A DNA stretch of 64,000 nucleotides, from NCBI GenBank assembly GCA_963761775.1, contig CAVXIF010000011.1, positions 806,001 through 870,000 on the forward strand, in the 5' to 3' direction. The position numbers and the translations under genes are program-made. Below the pieces are notes generated by a model. The model worked only from the letters and a program-made list of their open reading frames with translations, had not been told where the DNA came from and did no database searches. Shown piece by piece: positions 51,307 through 62,393 of the stretch (position 1 is the stretch's first letter; every line of letters starts with the position of its first letter). Source of the DNA: Parerythrobacter_A sp963761775 (GTDB taxonomy: Bacteria > Pseudomonadota > Alphaproteobacteria > Sphingomonadales > Sphingomonadaceae).

Positions 51307-53941
51307 ATGACCGCAGACAGAACCATTCGCGCCGTAGCCTCGCAAGATGCGGAAGACTCCGTCGATATCGAACAACGCCCTGTCGATGCGGAAATCTCCG
51401 ACGAGTTCGTGGAGAGCGAAGAGATGGTCGAATGGGAGGACGAAACACCGGCGCGCCCGACCCGCAACTGGCGCGGCTGGCTAGTCACCGGATTGGCCGT
51501 CATCGTAGCGGCAGGATGGACCGCGTTTTTTGTGTGGGCCCATCAAACCGCGCTTCTTGACGGCGTAACCCCGATTGCCGCTTCAGCCCTGATTGCCGAT
51601 TGGGCCGTACCGATCGCCGTGACGCTGGTTGCATGGGCGGTTCTGGCACGCAGTCGTCGCCATGAGACGGCCAGGTTCGGTGCGGCAGTCAACGACGTGA
51701 CCATCGCATCCGCCGATTTGGAAGATCGCCTGTCCGCCGCCAACCGGGAATTGAGTTTGGCGCGGGAATTCCTGACCGCACAGGCTCGCGATCTTGAGTC
51801 GCTTGGTCGTGTAGCGGAACAGCGCTTGACCGAAAGCGCCGACAGCCTGCGACATCTCATCGTCGAAAACACCGGGCACGTGGATGCCGTTGCTACTGCC
51901 AGCACGACCGCGCGCGAGAATATGGAGGCCCTGCGCGAAAACCTGCCAGTGTTGGCAACATCCGCCCGCGATGTGTCCAACCAGATCGGCACCGCCGGGC
52001 GCACGGCTCAGGCGCAGGTCGGGGAACTTGTGGCTGGCTTCGGGCGGCTCAACGAATTCGGACAGGCAAGCGAACGGCAAGTCGAAGTGCTGCGCGCCCG
52101 TATCGATGCCGCGCTGGTGAATTTCAGTACCCATATCGAAGCCACCGACGACGCCTCGCGCGCGCAGCTCTCCGCTTTACAGGAACACGCCGATGCCTTC
52201 GACACGCGCATCGACGAGCGCAGCGAGACGGTCTTCGCGGCTTTGCGCGGCCAAGTGGAGGAGCTCGACACCGCGTTCGATATGGCGCGCACGAAGATGG
52301 ACAATGCTTCGGATGCCGCAACGGCAAAGCTGGAAGAGCGCATCGCAGCACTCCGCACAGATGCGGAGTCGGTAGGGGTGATCCTTGGCGCTGCGCAGAG
52401 CGAGGCACTTGCCAGGTGGGATACGCAAGTCAAACAGCTCGAAGCGGATTTGCGCGAGGCCGTCGGACGCATTCAGGCAATCGACGAACAGGCGCTTTCT
52501 GCTGCCAACACCAAGCTGGACGAGTTGCGTGCCGAAGCGGCGACCATTGACGAAGGTATCGAGCAGCGCAGCGCCCTTGTCCTGGAAAAGCTGGCAGCAC
52601 GGCGCATGACATTAGCGGAAGACGAGGCGGCGGCTGTGGACCAGTTGACGCGCAGGCTGGACCATTTCGACAGAGAATTGGCACAGCGACGCAATGCCGA
52701 GGCCGAATTGCGCAACGAAGCGCAAGCGCTCGCATCCGATTTCGCCACGCGCGTGGAGGTTTTCGAGGCTGGCTTGCAAAGGCTCGCCGACACGGCCGGA
52801 GCAGCGCAGACCCGCCTTGCCGAACGCGAACAATCGCTGCGCGATACCGTAACCGAAAGCCAGGCTGGCTTCGATGCTGCCGAAGCACGGCTGTCCGCCC
52901 TGACCGACGCCAGCGTGCGTCTACTCGAATTGATCCAGGCAAGCGCGCAGCATTCGCGCGATGAATTGCCTTCGGTCCTGAACGATGCCGAAGAAGGCTT
53001 GCAGCGGGTGCTAGGCACGAGCCGCGATATTCGGGAGGAGATGGCGGTCCTCTCGGACCAGAGCGAGAGCGTTTCGAACTACATCATAACGGCGCGCGAC
53101 AATGGCCGCGCAACGTATGAAGATATCGAGAAATTGCAGGAACGTCTTGGCCAGCATGCGAGCGACCGGTCGGACGAGCTGGACACGCTGCGCGCCAAAC
53201 TGGCGAAATTAATCGACGAAAACACCACGCTCAGCGACAAGAGCCGCGCTGCCGTCGAAGAGACTATCGCCGCTCTCGATGATGCGGCGGGTAAAGCTTC
53301 ATCGCGCGTGGCCGACACACTCCAAGAGCGCCTTGGTTCGCTGGAGAACGGGTTCGAGCAGCGAACCGGCGAAGCGATCAATGCTGCATTCGAAAAGGGG
53401 ATTGCGGGTTCCATTGCCGAACTGGACGGCGCGACCGCGCGAGCTGGTGGCGCAGGATTGGATACGGTCCAGCAGTTGCGCGACCAGCTGGCCAAGGTCA
53501 ACGAGCTGACCGGTAATCTGGAAACCCGCATCGCGCGGGCGCGGGAACTTGTCCGAAGAGCAGGTCGGCAACGATTTCGCGCGGCGGGTCGCGCTGATAA
53601 CGGAAGCCCTGAACTCAAGCTCCATCGACATTGCAAAAGCGCTGTCGGAAGATGTGACCGATACCGCTTGGGCGGCCTATCTGCGCGGGGATCGCGGCAT
53701 ATTTACGCGTCGGGCGGTGCGTTTGCTGGACAACACCGAAGCGCGGGAGATTGCCGAAATCTACGACGCCGACGACGACTTCCGCGAGAATGTCAGCCGG
53801 TACATCCACGATTTCGAAGCGATGCTCCGCTCGATGCTGTCCACGCGCGACGGCAACGCGCTGGGCGTGACGCTTCTCAGTTCCGACATGGGCAAGCTGT
53901 ATGTGGTGCTGGCCCAGGCCATCGAACGGTTGCGCGAATAA
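51307..53941 (+). CDS. Large coiled-coil membrane protein, TipN-like architecture (frame broken by one extra base)
   Basis: An acidic cytoplasmic start (about residues 1-52) is followed by two membrane helices (about 58-78 and 93-113) and then more than 600 residues of coiled coil rich in Ala, Glu, Arg and Leu. A distinct C-terminal domain ends it (DTAWAAYLRGDRGIFTRRAV, YIHDFEAMLRSMLSTRDG). The frame breaks near 53547; removing one base restores ARELSEEQVGNDFARR and a 877-residue protein. Length and layout equal Caulobacter TipN, the new-pole marker that sets division and flagellum polarity. The identity is inferred from architecture and the CtrA box, not from alignment. GTG 51289 is an alternative start. 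Confidence 0.75.
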
Positions 53942-53960
53942 TCGTCGCACTATCGATTTA

Positions 53961-54239
53961 TCAGGCGACGCCGAACAGTCGGCCCAGAATGTTCAGGTCC
54001 TCGAACCCGATCCAACCGTAAACATAGTTGGCGACATAGGCCGCTGTCAGGACGATTGCCAGGAGCGTGGCGCGGATTGCCAAGCGACCCGGCCTGAAAT
54101 TTGCCGGCGCACTGTCAGCCTGTCCGGGTGTCAGCGGCACGCCTGCTTCCTCATGCGTGCGCACACCGAAGGGGAGCAGGAAAAACGCGCTCATCACCCA
54201 GACCAGCGCGTAGATTGCGAGGACCGAAGTCCAGTTCAC
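53961..54239 (-). CDS. DUF1467 small membrane protein
   Basis: The 92-residue protein has two membrane helices (SVLAIYALVWVMSAFFLLPFG and AIRATLLAIVLTAAYVANYVY) separated by a polar loop with RTHEEAGVPLTPGQADSAP, the signature of the alphaproteobacterial DUF1467 family. Function is unknown. It overlaps the RNase J gene by four bases and ends the minus-strand transcript that begins with nuo genes. Its stop lies 20 bases from the convergent stop of the TipN-like gene. Confidence 0.85.
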   Translation of the reverse strand: MNWTSVLAIYALVWVMSAFFLLPFGVRTHEEAGVPLTPGQADSAPANFRPGRLAIRATLLAIVLTAAYVANYVYGWIGFEDLNILGRLFGVA

Positions 54240-55876
54240 AGCATCATCACGCGGACTTGCGGCTTCTTGCCACTCCAGCGTTGCGCCGCGCGCCGGGTTG
54301 CGAGCCGCGCTGCTTCGGAAATAGCAGACCCATCGTTCTTTGCCTTGCCTTTCAGTCGCTTTATAGCCGTTGCAATATCACGCTGTGCTTCGGCGATAAA
54401 GTCCGCTTCGTCTTCATCGAGCGGCAGGCCCAGCGGCTCGATATGCGCTTTCATGTCCGACGTGAGTGCCACGAAGATCACACCGTTGAAGGCCAGCCTG
54501 CGCCGCTCGGCAATCGCCTCGCCATCCGCCGGGCTGATAAGGTCGCCGTCCAGCACCAGACGTCCGGCATGAACCTGCGCAAGAATGCGCGGTTTGTCTG
54601 GGGCAAGGCGCACGATATCGCCATTTTTCTGGAGGATGGTTTTGGGAATGCCGGCTTCCTTGCCGACCCGCGCCTGTTCGCGCATGTGGCGCATTTCGCC
54701 ATGGACCGGCACCAGTATGTCGGGCCGTAGCCAGCTATACATCGCTTCGAGTTCGGGGCGGCCGGGATGGCCCGACACGTGGATTTCGGCCTGGCGGTCC
54801 GTCACCATATCGATACCCTGTTCGGCCAGGCTGTTCTGCACCTTGCCGATGGACACCTCGTTGCCCGGTATCTGGCGGCTGGAAAACAGGATAACGTCGC
54901 CGCGCGACAATTCGAGCGGGTGGTTCTTTTCTGCAATGCGCGACAGCGCCGCGCGCGGTTCACCCTGCCCGCCGGTTGCAATGATCAAAAGCTCGCCGCG
55001 CGGCATCTTCTTCGCCACGTCGAAACTGACCGTGTCAGGGAAATCCGTCAGGTAACCGTTGGCTTGGCCCACTTCCAGCATCCGGTCGAGCGATCGTCCA
55101 GCGATGCAAACAGTGCGCCCGTGCTCGCGCGCGACCTCGCCCAGGGTGTGCAGACGTGCGGTGTTGGAGGCAAAGGTGGTAATCAGCACGCGCTTGCCCG
55201 CGTGCTTGCCGACCTCTTCCATCAACCCCTTGTAAACCGCGCCTTCGGACCCGCTGGGGTTGGGGTTGAAGACATTGGTGGAATCGCACACCAGCGCCAG
55301 CACCCCTTCGTCGCCGATGGCGGTCAGCTCTTCTTCGGTCGTCGGCTCGCCGATAATCGGATCGTCGTCCAGCTTCCAGTCGCCGCTGTGGAAGACGCGC
55401 CCGTGCGGCGTGTCGATCAGCAAGGCGTGCCCTTCGGCAATCGAGTGCGCCAGCGGCAGGTAGCTGATGTCGAACGGCCCCAGCGAGAAGGCGTCCTGGT
55501 CCGGGATGACGATCAACTCCACCTGTCGCGCCAGCCCCGCTTCTTCCAGTTTGCGCCGGACGAGTTCCGCGGTGAACGGAGTGGCATACAAGGGCACGCC
55601 AAGATCGGCGGCGAAATAGGGGACGGCACCGATATGGTCCTCGTGCCCGTGGGTCAGGACGACGCCGAGCAGGTCGTCGCGGCGGTCCTCGATGAATTCC
55701 AGATCGGCGAACACCAGATCGACGCCTGGATATTCGTTGCCGGAAAAGGTCATGCCCAGATCGACCATCAGCCATTTGCCCTGGCATCCGTACAAGTTGA
55801 CGTTCATGCCGATCTCGGCCGACCCGCCCAGCGCAAGGAACAGCAGTTCGTCTTCGGGTTTGAAATTCTTTTTCAA
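54236..55876 (-). CDS. rnj: Ribonuclease J
   Basis: The 546-residue metallo-beta-lactamase/beta-CASP ribonuclease has the zinc motif THGHEDHIG (His76, His78, Asp80, His81), HSGDWKLDDDP, and the beta-CASP motifs SSRQIPGNE and HVSGHPGR. It acts in RNA maturation and decay from 5' ends and internally. Length is typical (about 555). It overlaps coaX (ATGA), following the conserved order birA-coaX-rnj. Confidence 0.95.
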   Translation of the reverse strand: MKKNFKPEDELLFLALGGSAEIGMNVNLYGCQGKWLMVDLGMTFSGNEYPGVDLVFADLEFIEDRRDDLLGVVLTHGHEDHIGAVPYFAADLGVPLYATPFTAELVRRKLEEAGLARQVELIVIPDQDAFSLGPFDISYLPLAHSIAEGHALLIDTPHGRVFHSGDWKLDDDPIIGEPTTEEELTAIGDEGVLALVCDSTNVFNPNPSGSEGAVYKGLMEEVGKHAGKRVLITTFASNTARLHTLGEVAREHGRTVCIAGRSLDRMLEVGQANGYLTDFPDTVSFDVAKKMPRGELLIIATGGQGEPRAALSRIAEKNHPLELSRGDVILFSSRQIPGNEVSIGKVQNSLAEQGIDMVTDRQAEIHVSGHPGRPELEAMYSWLRPDILVPVHGEMRHMREQARVGKEAGIPKTILQKNGDIVRLAPDKPRILAQVHAGRLVLDGDLISPADGEAIAERRRLAFNGVIFVALTSDMKAHIEPLGLPLDEDEADFIAEAQRDIATAIKRLKGKAKNDGSAISEAARLATRRAAQRWSGKKPQVRVMML

Positions 55877-56649
55877 GGGGTTGCTCTTTCTGCCAGCAAG
55901 GCGAGACCGCGAATGGTCAGGTCGGTATCTACGGTGTCGAATACATCGGTGTGGCCATCGAACAGCACCGCAAGGCCGCCCGTGGCAATGACCTTGGCGG
56001 GGCGACCGATCTCCGCCTTCATGCGCGCGACCAGCCCTTCCAGCATGGCGACGTAGCCCCAGAATACCCCGATCAGCATCTGGTCCTCCGTATTGCGCCC
56101 GACCACGCTGTCGGTATCCGGCGCGCGGATGGCGATGCGCGGCAGCTTGGCCGTTTTCCCGACCAGCGCATCCAGCGACAGGTTGATGCCCGGCGCGATG
56201 ATGCCGCCTTTGTAGGCACCGTTGAAATCGACCACTTCAAACTTCGTCGCCGTCCCGAAATCGACGACAATCAGGTCACCGCCATGCAAGGCATGCGCAG
56301 CAACGATGTTGACGGCACGATCCGCACCCAGCGAGCTTGGCTGCTCGACATCGGCAGCAAAGGGCCACGCCGCTGCGCCCTGCCCGGCGATCATCGGGGT
56401 GATACCGAAATACTTCTGCGCCAGCACAGTCAGATTGTGGTCCGCGCGCGGCACGACAGAGGCGAATATGATGCGTTTGACGGCGCTACGCTCGATTTCC
56501 TCCACCGCGAGGAGGTGCAGCAGCCAGACCGCATATTCATCGCCGGTCCGGCGGGCATCGGTGGCGATGCGCCAGCGCGCGCGCACATCGTCCCCATCGA
56601 ACAGCGCGAACACGACATTCGTATTTCCGACATCGATGACAAGCAGCAT
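55873..56649 (-). CDS. coaX: Type III pantothenate kinase
   Basis: The 258-residue ASKHA-fold enzyme catalyses the first step of coenzyme A synthesis. MLLVIDVGNTNVVFALFDG holds the phosphate-binding loop, GADRAVNIVAAHAL and IVVDFGTATKFEVVD are catalytic-region motifs, and GGIIAPGINLSLDAL follows. The ATG at 56649 is preferred over a GTG three codons upstream because the fold begins immediately and AAAGG lies just ahead. It is insensitive to CoA feedback in the family as a whole. Confidence 0.95.
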   Translation of the reverse strand: MLLVIDVGNTNVVFALFDGDDVRARWRIATDARRTGDEYAVWLLHLLAVEEIERSAVKRIIFASVVPRADHNLTVLAQKYFGITPMIAGQGAAAWPFAADVEQPSSLGADRAVNIVAAHALHGGDLIVVDFGTATKFEVVDFNGAYKGGIIAPGINLSLDALVGKTAKLPRIAIRAPDTDSVVGRNTEDQMLIGVFWGYVAMLEGLVARMKAEIGRPAKVIATGGLAVLFDGHTDVFDTVDTDLTIRGLALLAERATP

Positions 56650-56663
56650 GTTTCGCACCTTTC

Positions 56664-57374
56664 CTAACCGAGCGAGACGTCGCCGGCCGTGATGGCAGCA
56701 ACGGTGCCGTCTGCCAATCGCAGTAACAGCGCGCCTTCATCGGAGAGACCCTGATAGATGCCGGTGCGCGGGGAACCGTTGCTGTCATGCACCGAGAGCG
56801 TGGAACCGACCGAATGGGCGTGTGCTTGCCAGCGGTCGAACGTCGCGAATGGCGATGATGTACGCCAGTGTTTCAGTTCGCGGCCAAATGTTGCCGCGAG
56901 GTTTTGCGCAAGCGCATCGCGGTCAATGTCGATGCCGTGGGCGCGCAAGCTGGTAGTCTTGCGGTCATCCAGCGCAGGGGCAGTCCGTATATTGACACCG
57001 ATGCCGACGACGACCGCCTCGCCTTCCCGCTCCAGCAGGATCCCGGACAGTTTTGCGCCGGCCACCAGCAGATCGTTCGGCCATTTCAACTGCAACGCCA
57101 ATGGCTGCATCCGGAGGTTTTCGATCACGGCATGCAAGGCGAGGCTGGCCACGAAGCTCAGCGTCTGCGCAGGCGGATCGTCCGCCCGCAAATTGACGAC
57201 GGTCGAGGCGAAAAGATTGCCATCTTGGCCAATCCAGCTGCGACCGCCCCGCCCACGACCTTGCGTCTGGCGATCCGCGACCAGCCATGCGCCCTCTTGC
57301 ACGGCCTCGCCAGCTCGCAAGCGCGCCAGCAGATCGGCATTGGTCGAGCCCGTCTCGGCGACGACTTCGATCAA
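56664..57374 (-). CDS. birA: Biotin-[acetyl-CoA-carboxylase] ligase, regulator domain absent
   Basis: The 236-residue enzyme attaches biotin to carboxylases. ETGSTNADLLAR opens the catalytic domain, GRGRGGRSWIGQDGNLFAS is the biotinoyl-AMP loop, and LQLKWPNDLLVAGAKLSGIL is the biotin-binding strand. A small C-terminal SH3-like domain ends it. There is no N-terminal helix-turn-helix, so it does not repress transcription as E. coli BirA does. The likely start is TTG 57374, overlapping the nuoN stop (TTGA). Longer frames run into nuoN-antisense sequence. Confidence 0.9.
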   Translation of the reverse strand: MIEVVAETGSTNADLLARLRAGEAVQEGAWLVADRQTQGRGRGGRSWIGQDGNLFASTVVNLRADDPPAQTLSFVASLALHAVIENLRMQPLALQLKWPNDLLVAGAKLSGILLEREGEAVVVGIGVNIRTAPALDDRKTTSLRAHGIDIDRDALAQNLAATFGRELKHWRTSSPFATFDRWQAHAHSVGSTLSVHDSNGSPRTGIYQGLSDEGALLLRLADGTVAAITAGDVSLG

Positions 57375-58835
57375 ATGGTGAAGAACAGCGCGGCGGCGGC
57401 GCGGTCGGTCCAGTCGCCCAGCCAGCTTGTCAGCAGATATCCGAGAGGCGAGACTACCAGTGTCGCCAGAACGAGCACGACCCAATCGGCCCGTGTGGCA
57501 GATACCACGGTGCCAGGTGCAGGGTCATCGAAATACATCATCTTTATGACCTTGAGGTAATAGAAGGCCCCAATCACGCTGGCGGCGATGCCGATTGCCG
57601 CCAGCAGGACCAGGTCCGCCTCGACAGCCGCCTGAAACACCACGAACTTGCCCCAGAACCCCGTCATCGGCGGGATACCGGCGAGGCTGAACATCATCAG
57701 CATGAGGCACAGCGCAAGACCGCGATGCGTTTGCGACAGGCCGCTGATATCGGAAAGAGCCTCCAGCTGCGTCCCGTCCCGGTCGCGCAGCATCATCACC
57801 ACGAGGAAACTGCCAAGCGTCATGGCGAGGTAGAAGAACAGGTACACCAGCATCGCCCCGGCGCCCTACCTGCGTTGCGGCGGCCAGCCCGATCAGGATG
57901 AAACCGATATTGTTGATCGAGCTGTAGGCCAGCAGGCGTTTCAGGCTGGTCTGCCCGATCGCGCCCAGCGCGCCGACCACGATCGATGCAAGCGCGGAGA
58001 AGATCACGATCTGCCGCCACGCATCGACTTGCGGCCCGAACGGATCCAGCGCCATCCGCATCAGCATCGCAATCGCGGCAACCTTGGGCGCAGTTGCGAA
58101 AAACAGGCTGACGGGTGTAGGCGCGCCTTCGTAAACGTCGGGCGTCCACATATGGAATGGCACCGCCGCAATTTTGAACGCCAGCCCGGCCAGAACGAAA
58201 ACGACACCAAACAGCAGGCCGGTGGAAAGCTCGCCCGCCATCGCGGCGCGGATCGAACTGTAATCGGTCGCGCCGGTGAAGCCGTAAACCAGGCTCATAC
58301 CATACAACAGAATGCCCGATGCCAGCGCGCCGAGAATAAAATATTTAAGTCCCGCTTCGGCGGAGCGCGTGTCCTTTCGCGCGAAGCTAGCCAGCACGTA
58401 GGAGGCAAGGCTCGACAGCTCTAGCCCGATGTACAGTGTCATCAAGTCGATGGCGGACACCATCATGCCCATGCCGACCGCGCCAAGCAGGACCAGCACC
58501 GGATATTCAGGGCGGTATTCATTTGTCCGTTCGAAGAAACGCGGTGTCACCACCAGACAGGCGATAGCGGCCACGTAGATCAGCAGTTTGGTGAAACTGG
58601 CAAAGGCATCCATCCGGTACACGCCCGCAAAGGCATCCGCGCCGGTCGCCATGTCAGGGGCGATGAGAAAATAGCCCGCCACCGTGGCTGCGCCGAATAA
58701 CGCCGCAACGGACAGGATGCTGACGAGGCGTGCGCTGCGTACTCCGCCAAATGCCGAGACGATAACCAGCGCCAAGGCAGCGACCGCGAGGATAATTTCG
58801 GGCAGTGTAGAATAAAGTGATGCGGCGTAGCCCAT
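57371..58835 (-). CDS. nuoN: NADH-quinone oxidoreductase subunit N (frame broken by one extra base)
   Basis: Antiporter-like membrane subunit of respiratory complex I. The first part runs to SSINNIGFILIGLAAATQVG, then the frame breaks at the CCC of 57864-57866. Dropping one base gives ATQVGAGAMLVYLFFYLAMT and a 487-residue protein, normal for NuoN. About 14 helices are predicted. MTLYIGLELSSLASYVLASF and LKYFILGALASGILLYGMSL hold the conserved Glu and Lys of the proton path. Start and stop overlap with nuoM and birA. Confidence 0.95.
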
Positions 58836-60403
58836 CAGTGTGCCCCCTCCCCGTCATGGTCGCTGCCGCCATGCGCCGGTTTTGGCATCGCATTGGCAGC
58901 TTCGCCGCGCGGCGTGCCTGCATAAAGATCCGCATCACTGGCAGGCTTGGCCCGAAGCAGCCGCGCGTCAAGCGCTGCGATGTCGTTGCGCATCGGTGCA
59001 AGAAAACTCTCCGGATAGATCCCCATCCACAGCACCGCCGCCGCAATCGGGCCAAGCATGATCCATTCGCGCACGCCAAGATCGGGCATCGCGGCAGCAT
59101 CTGCATTACGCTGCACCCCGAACACGACGCGACGATAGAGCCAGAGCATGTAGCCTGCGCCAAGAATGATACCCGTCGTCAGTATCAGCGCCGTTGCGCT
59201 GGATACTTCGTAGATGCCCACGAGGCTGAGGAACTCGGCAACAAAGCCGCTGGTCCCCGGCAGGCCGATGCTGGCCATCGTAAACAGCAGGAAGAACACC
59301 GCATAATAGGGCATGTTGATTGCCAGCCCGCCATAGCGGTCGATTTCGCGCGTGTGCAGGCGGTCGTAAATCACGCCGACACACAGGAACAAGGCACCCG
59401 ATACCAGACCGTGGCTAAGCATCATGATCATCGCGCCTTCCAGCCCCTGCTGGTTGAAGGCGAACAGGCCCGCCGTAACAATCGCCATATGCGCGACCGA
59501 GGAGTAGGCGATCAGTTTCTTCATGTCGTGCTGCACCAATGCAATCAGGCTGGCGATAATGACCGCCGCCATCGACAGCCCGAAAATGAGCCATACAAAT
59601 TGTCCGCTGGCATCGGGGAACATCGGCAGGCTGAACCGGATGAAGCCGTATCCGCCCATTTTCAGTAGCACGCCAGCCAGAATGACCGACCCTGCCGTCG
59701 GCGCCTGGACATGCGCGTCCGGCAGCCAGGTATGCACCGGCCACATCGGCATTTTCACGGCGAAGCTGGCGAAGAACGCCAGCCAAAGCCACGTCTGCGC
59801 CTCGGGGGCGAAGTCGTATTGCATCAGCGTAGGAATGTCGCTCGTCTGTGCGGCATTGCTCATCCACAGCATCGCGATCAGCATCAGCACCGAACCGAGC
59901 AGCGTATATAGGAAGAACTTGTAGCTGGCGTAGATGCGGTTGTCTCCGCCCCAGATGCCGATGATGAGATACATCGGAATGAGACCAGCCTCGAAGAAAA
60001 TGTAGAACAGAAACAGGTCCTGCGCCGCAAACACCCCGATCATCAGCGTTTCCATCAACAGGAACGCCGCCATGTATTCGCCAACGCGGTGCGTTATCGC
60101 GCTCCAGCTGGCGAGGATGCAGATCGGCATCAGGAATACCGACAACACGATAAGCATCAGCGCGATGCCGTCGATACCCAGCGCAAAATCGAACCCGGCG
60201 AACAGGCCATAGCGTTCGGTAAATTGCCACTGCGGCCCGCCGATCTCGTAACCGGCCCACAGGACAATACCCAGCGCAAGCGTAACCAGCGTCGCGCCAA
60301 GCGCAACGACCCGCGCGCGATCGGCTTGCAGTGCCAGACAAGCCAGTGCCCCCGCCAACGGAACGAGCAGCATCACCGACAGAATTGGAAACCCGCCCAT
60401 CAC
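58835..60403 (-). CDS. nuoM: NADH-quinone oxidoreductase subunit M
   Basis: The 522-residue antiporter-like subunit of complex I has about 14 helices. YIFFEAGLIPMYLIIGIWGG holds the conserved Glu, FAVKMPMWPVHTWLPDAHVQ the conserved Lys and the M-subunit signature, and YSSVAHMAIVTAGLFAF follows. The His/Asp-rich tail (PAHGGSDHDGEGAH) is a small peculiarity. It overlaps nuoL and nuoN. Confidence 0.97.
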   Translation of the reverse strand: MMGGFPILSVMLLVPLAGALACLALQADRARVVALGATLVTLALGIVLWAGYEIGGPQWQFTERYGLFAGFDFALGIDGIALMLIVLSVFLMPICILASWSAITHRVGEYMAAFLLMETLMIGVFAAQDLFLFYIFFEAGLIPMYLIIGIWGGDNRIYASYKFFLYTLLGSVLMLIAMLWMSNAAQTSDIPTLMQYDFAPEAQTWLWLAFFASFAVKMPMWPVHTWLPDAHVQAPTAGSVILAGVLLKMGGYGFIRFSLPMFPDASGQFVWLIFGLSMAAVIIASLIALVQHDMKKLIAYSSVAHMAIVTAGLFAFNQQGLEGAMIMMLSHGLVSGALFLCVGVIYDRLHTREIDRYGGLAINMPYYAVFFLLFTMASIGLPGTSGFVAEFLSLVGIYEVSSATALILTTGIILGAGYMLWLYRRVVFGVQRNADAAAMPDLGVREWIMLGPIAAAVLWMGIYPESFLAPMRNDIAALDARLLRAKPASDADLYAGTPRGEAANAMPKPAHGGSDHDGEGAH

Positions 60404-62393
60404 ATCAGGATCCAGGTAATCGCGGCTATCAAGCCGAGCAGCATCACGAGCGCATAACTGGTGAGGTAGCCAGATTGCAGCTTTTTCGCCGCGACCGCAC
60501 CTTTGCTGACCACCCAGGCTGCGCCATCCGGGCCAAACCGGTCGATGATACCGCTATCGACCCGGCGCCAGAACAAGCGGCCAAGGATGAAGGCAGGCTT
60601 CACAAACATGACCTGATACAGCTCGTCGAAGTACCATTTGTTGAAGACGAAATTGTGCAAGTAGCGGAACTGCGCGACGAACTTGCCGGGTATCGACGTG
60701 TTGCGGATATACGCGAACCAGGCGGTCACGAACCCTGCGATCATCGCGAAGGTCGCGGTCAGCTTCACCCAGTACGGCACCCCGTGCAGCGCATGAATGA
60801 GATTTTCGTTGTAGAAGATCGACCCGTTCCAGAACGCCGCACTGTCGACGAACGTTTCGGTAAAGATGAACCCGGCGAATATCGCACCGGCGGTCAGCAC
60901 ACCCAGCGGGACCAGCATCGTCAGCGGACTTTCATGCGGGTGGTATCCGCCAGTCGTGTCGTTCCCTGCCTCGGCTGGCGTTTTATGGACGGCGTGCTGG
61001 ATATGCGCGCTCTCGATCCAGCGCGGCTTGCCCCAGAATGTCAGGAACATCAGGCGCCAGCTGTAAAAGCTGGTCAGGAACGCCGCGAAAGCGCCCGCCC
61101 AGAAGGCGAACTGTCCCATCTCCGTGCCGCGCGCAAAGGCGGCTTCCAGAATGGCATCCTTGGAATAGAACCCGGCGAACCCGAAAACATACAATATGCC
61201 GACACCGGTAATCGCCAGAGTGCCCGCCAGCATGGCCCAGAAAGTGAACGGTATCTTCTTCCGCAGCCCGCCATAGAACCGCATGTCCTGTTCATGGTGC
61301 ATGGCGTGAATGACCGAGCCTGCGCCAAGGAACAGCAGCGCCTTGAAGAACGCATGCGTAAACAGGTGGAACATGGCGACGCCATAGGCGCCCACGCCGG
61401 CAGCAAAGAACATATAACCCAGCTGCGAGCAGGTCGAATAGGCGATGACCCGTTTGATGTCCCACTGGGTAGTGCCGATGGTGGCCGCGAACAGACAGGT
61501 TGCCGCGCCGATGAAAGTCACGATCGCCAGCGCCGTCGGTGCCGTCTCGAACATGGGCGAAAGACGGCACACCATGAAGACGCCCGCCGTGACCATCGTG
61601 GCCGCATGGATTAGAGCGGACACGGGCGTTGGCCCCTCCATCGCGTCGGGCAACCAGGTATGCAGGCCAAGTTGCGCCGACTTGCCCATCGCACCGATGA
61701 ACAGCAGCACGCACAGGATATCCATCGTGTAGAACCGCGTACCGGCAAAATCGATGCCGCTGCCGCTCATCGCGGGCGCAGCCGCCAGGATTTCCGGGAT
61801 CGATACCGTGCCAAACACCAGAAACGTGCCGAAAATGCCCAGCATGAAGCCAAGGTCGCCCACACGGTTCACGACGAACGCCTTTATCGCGGCAGCATTG
61901 GCGGACGGCTTCTTGAACCAGAACCCGATCAGCAGGTAGCTGGCGAGGCCTACCCCCTCCCAACCGAAGAACATCTGGACCAGATTGTCCGCCGTCACCA
62001 ACATCAGCATCGCAAAGGTAAACAGGCTGAGATAGGCGAAAAAACGCGGCTGGTCGGGATCCTCGTCCATATACCCCCAGCTGTAGAGGTGGACGAGTGC
62101 GGACACCGTGGTGATGACCACCAGCATCACGGCGGTCAGCGTATCGACCCGCAAAGCCCAGTCGAATGTCAAATCACCCGACGATGATCCATTGCAGCAC
62201 CGGTACCACGCTCAGCCTGCGCCGAACCGGTCCAGAAACCGGTGAATACGATCCAGCTCAACACGGCGGCCACGAACAGCGCGCCGGTTGTCAGGGATTT
62301 CACAACCGTGTTGCCAAGCATCCGGTTGCCCAGCCCGCCGACAATCGCAGCGAGCAGCGGCAGAAACACAACCGTCAGGACCATCGTACCCAT
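60400..62393 (-). CDS. nuoL: NADH-quinone oxidoreductase subunit L (frame broken by two extra bases)
   Basis: Largest antiporter-like subunit of complex I, about 663 residues when corrected. The N-terminal helices (MVLTVVFLPLLAAIVGGLGN) run to AERGT. The next stretch, VLQWIIVG, and then DLTFDWALRVDTLTA lie in two further frames. Removing one base near 62200-62203 and one from CCC at 62177-62179 joins all three. FFGWEGVGLASYLLIGFW, SAQLGLHTWLPDAMEGPTPV and the long lateral helix near the C-terminus are standard. The start at 62393 overlaps the nuoK stop. Two errors within 25 bases of an essential gene point to a local sequence-quality problem. Confidence 0.95.
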
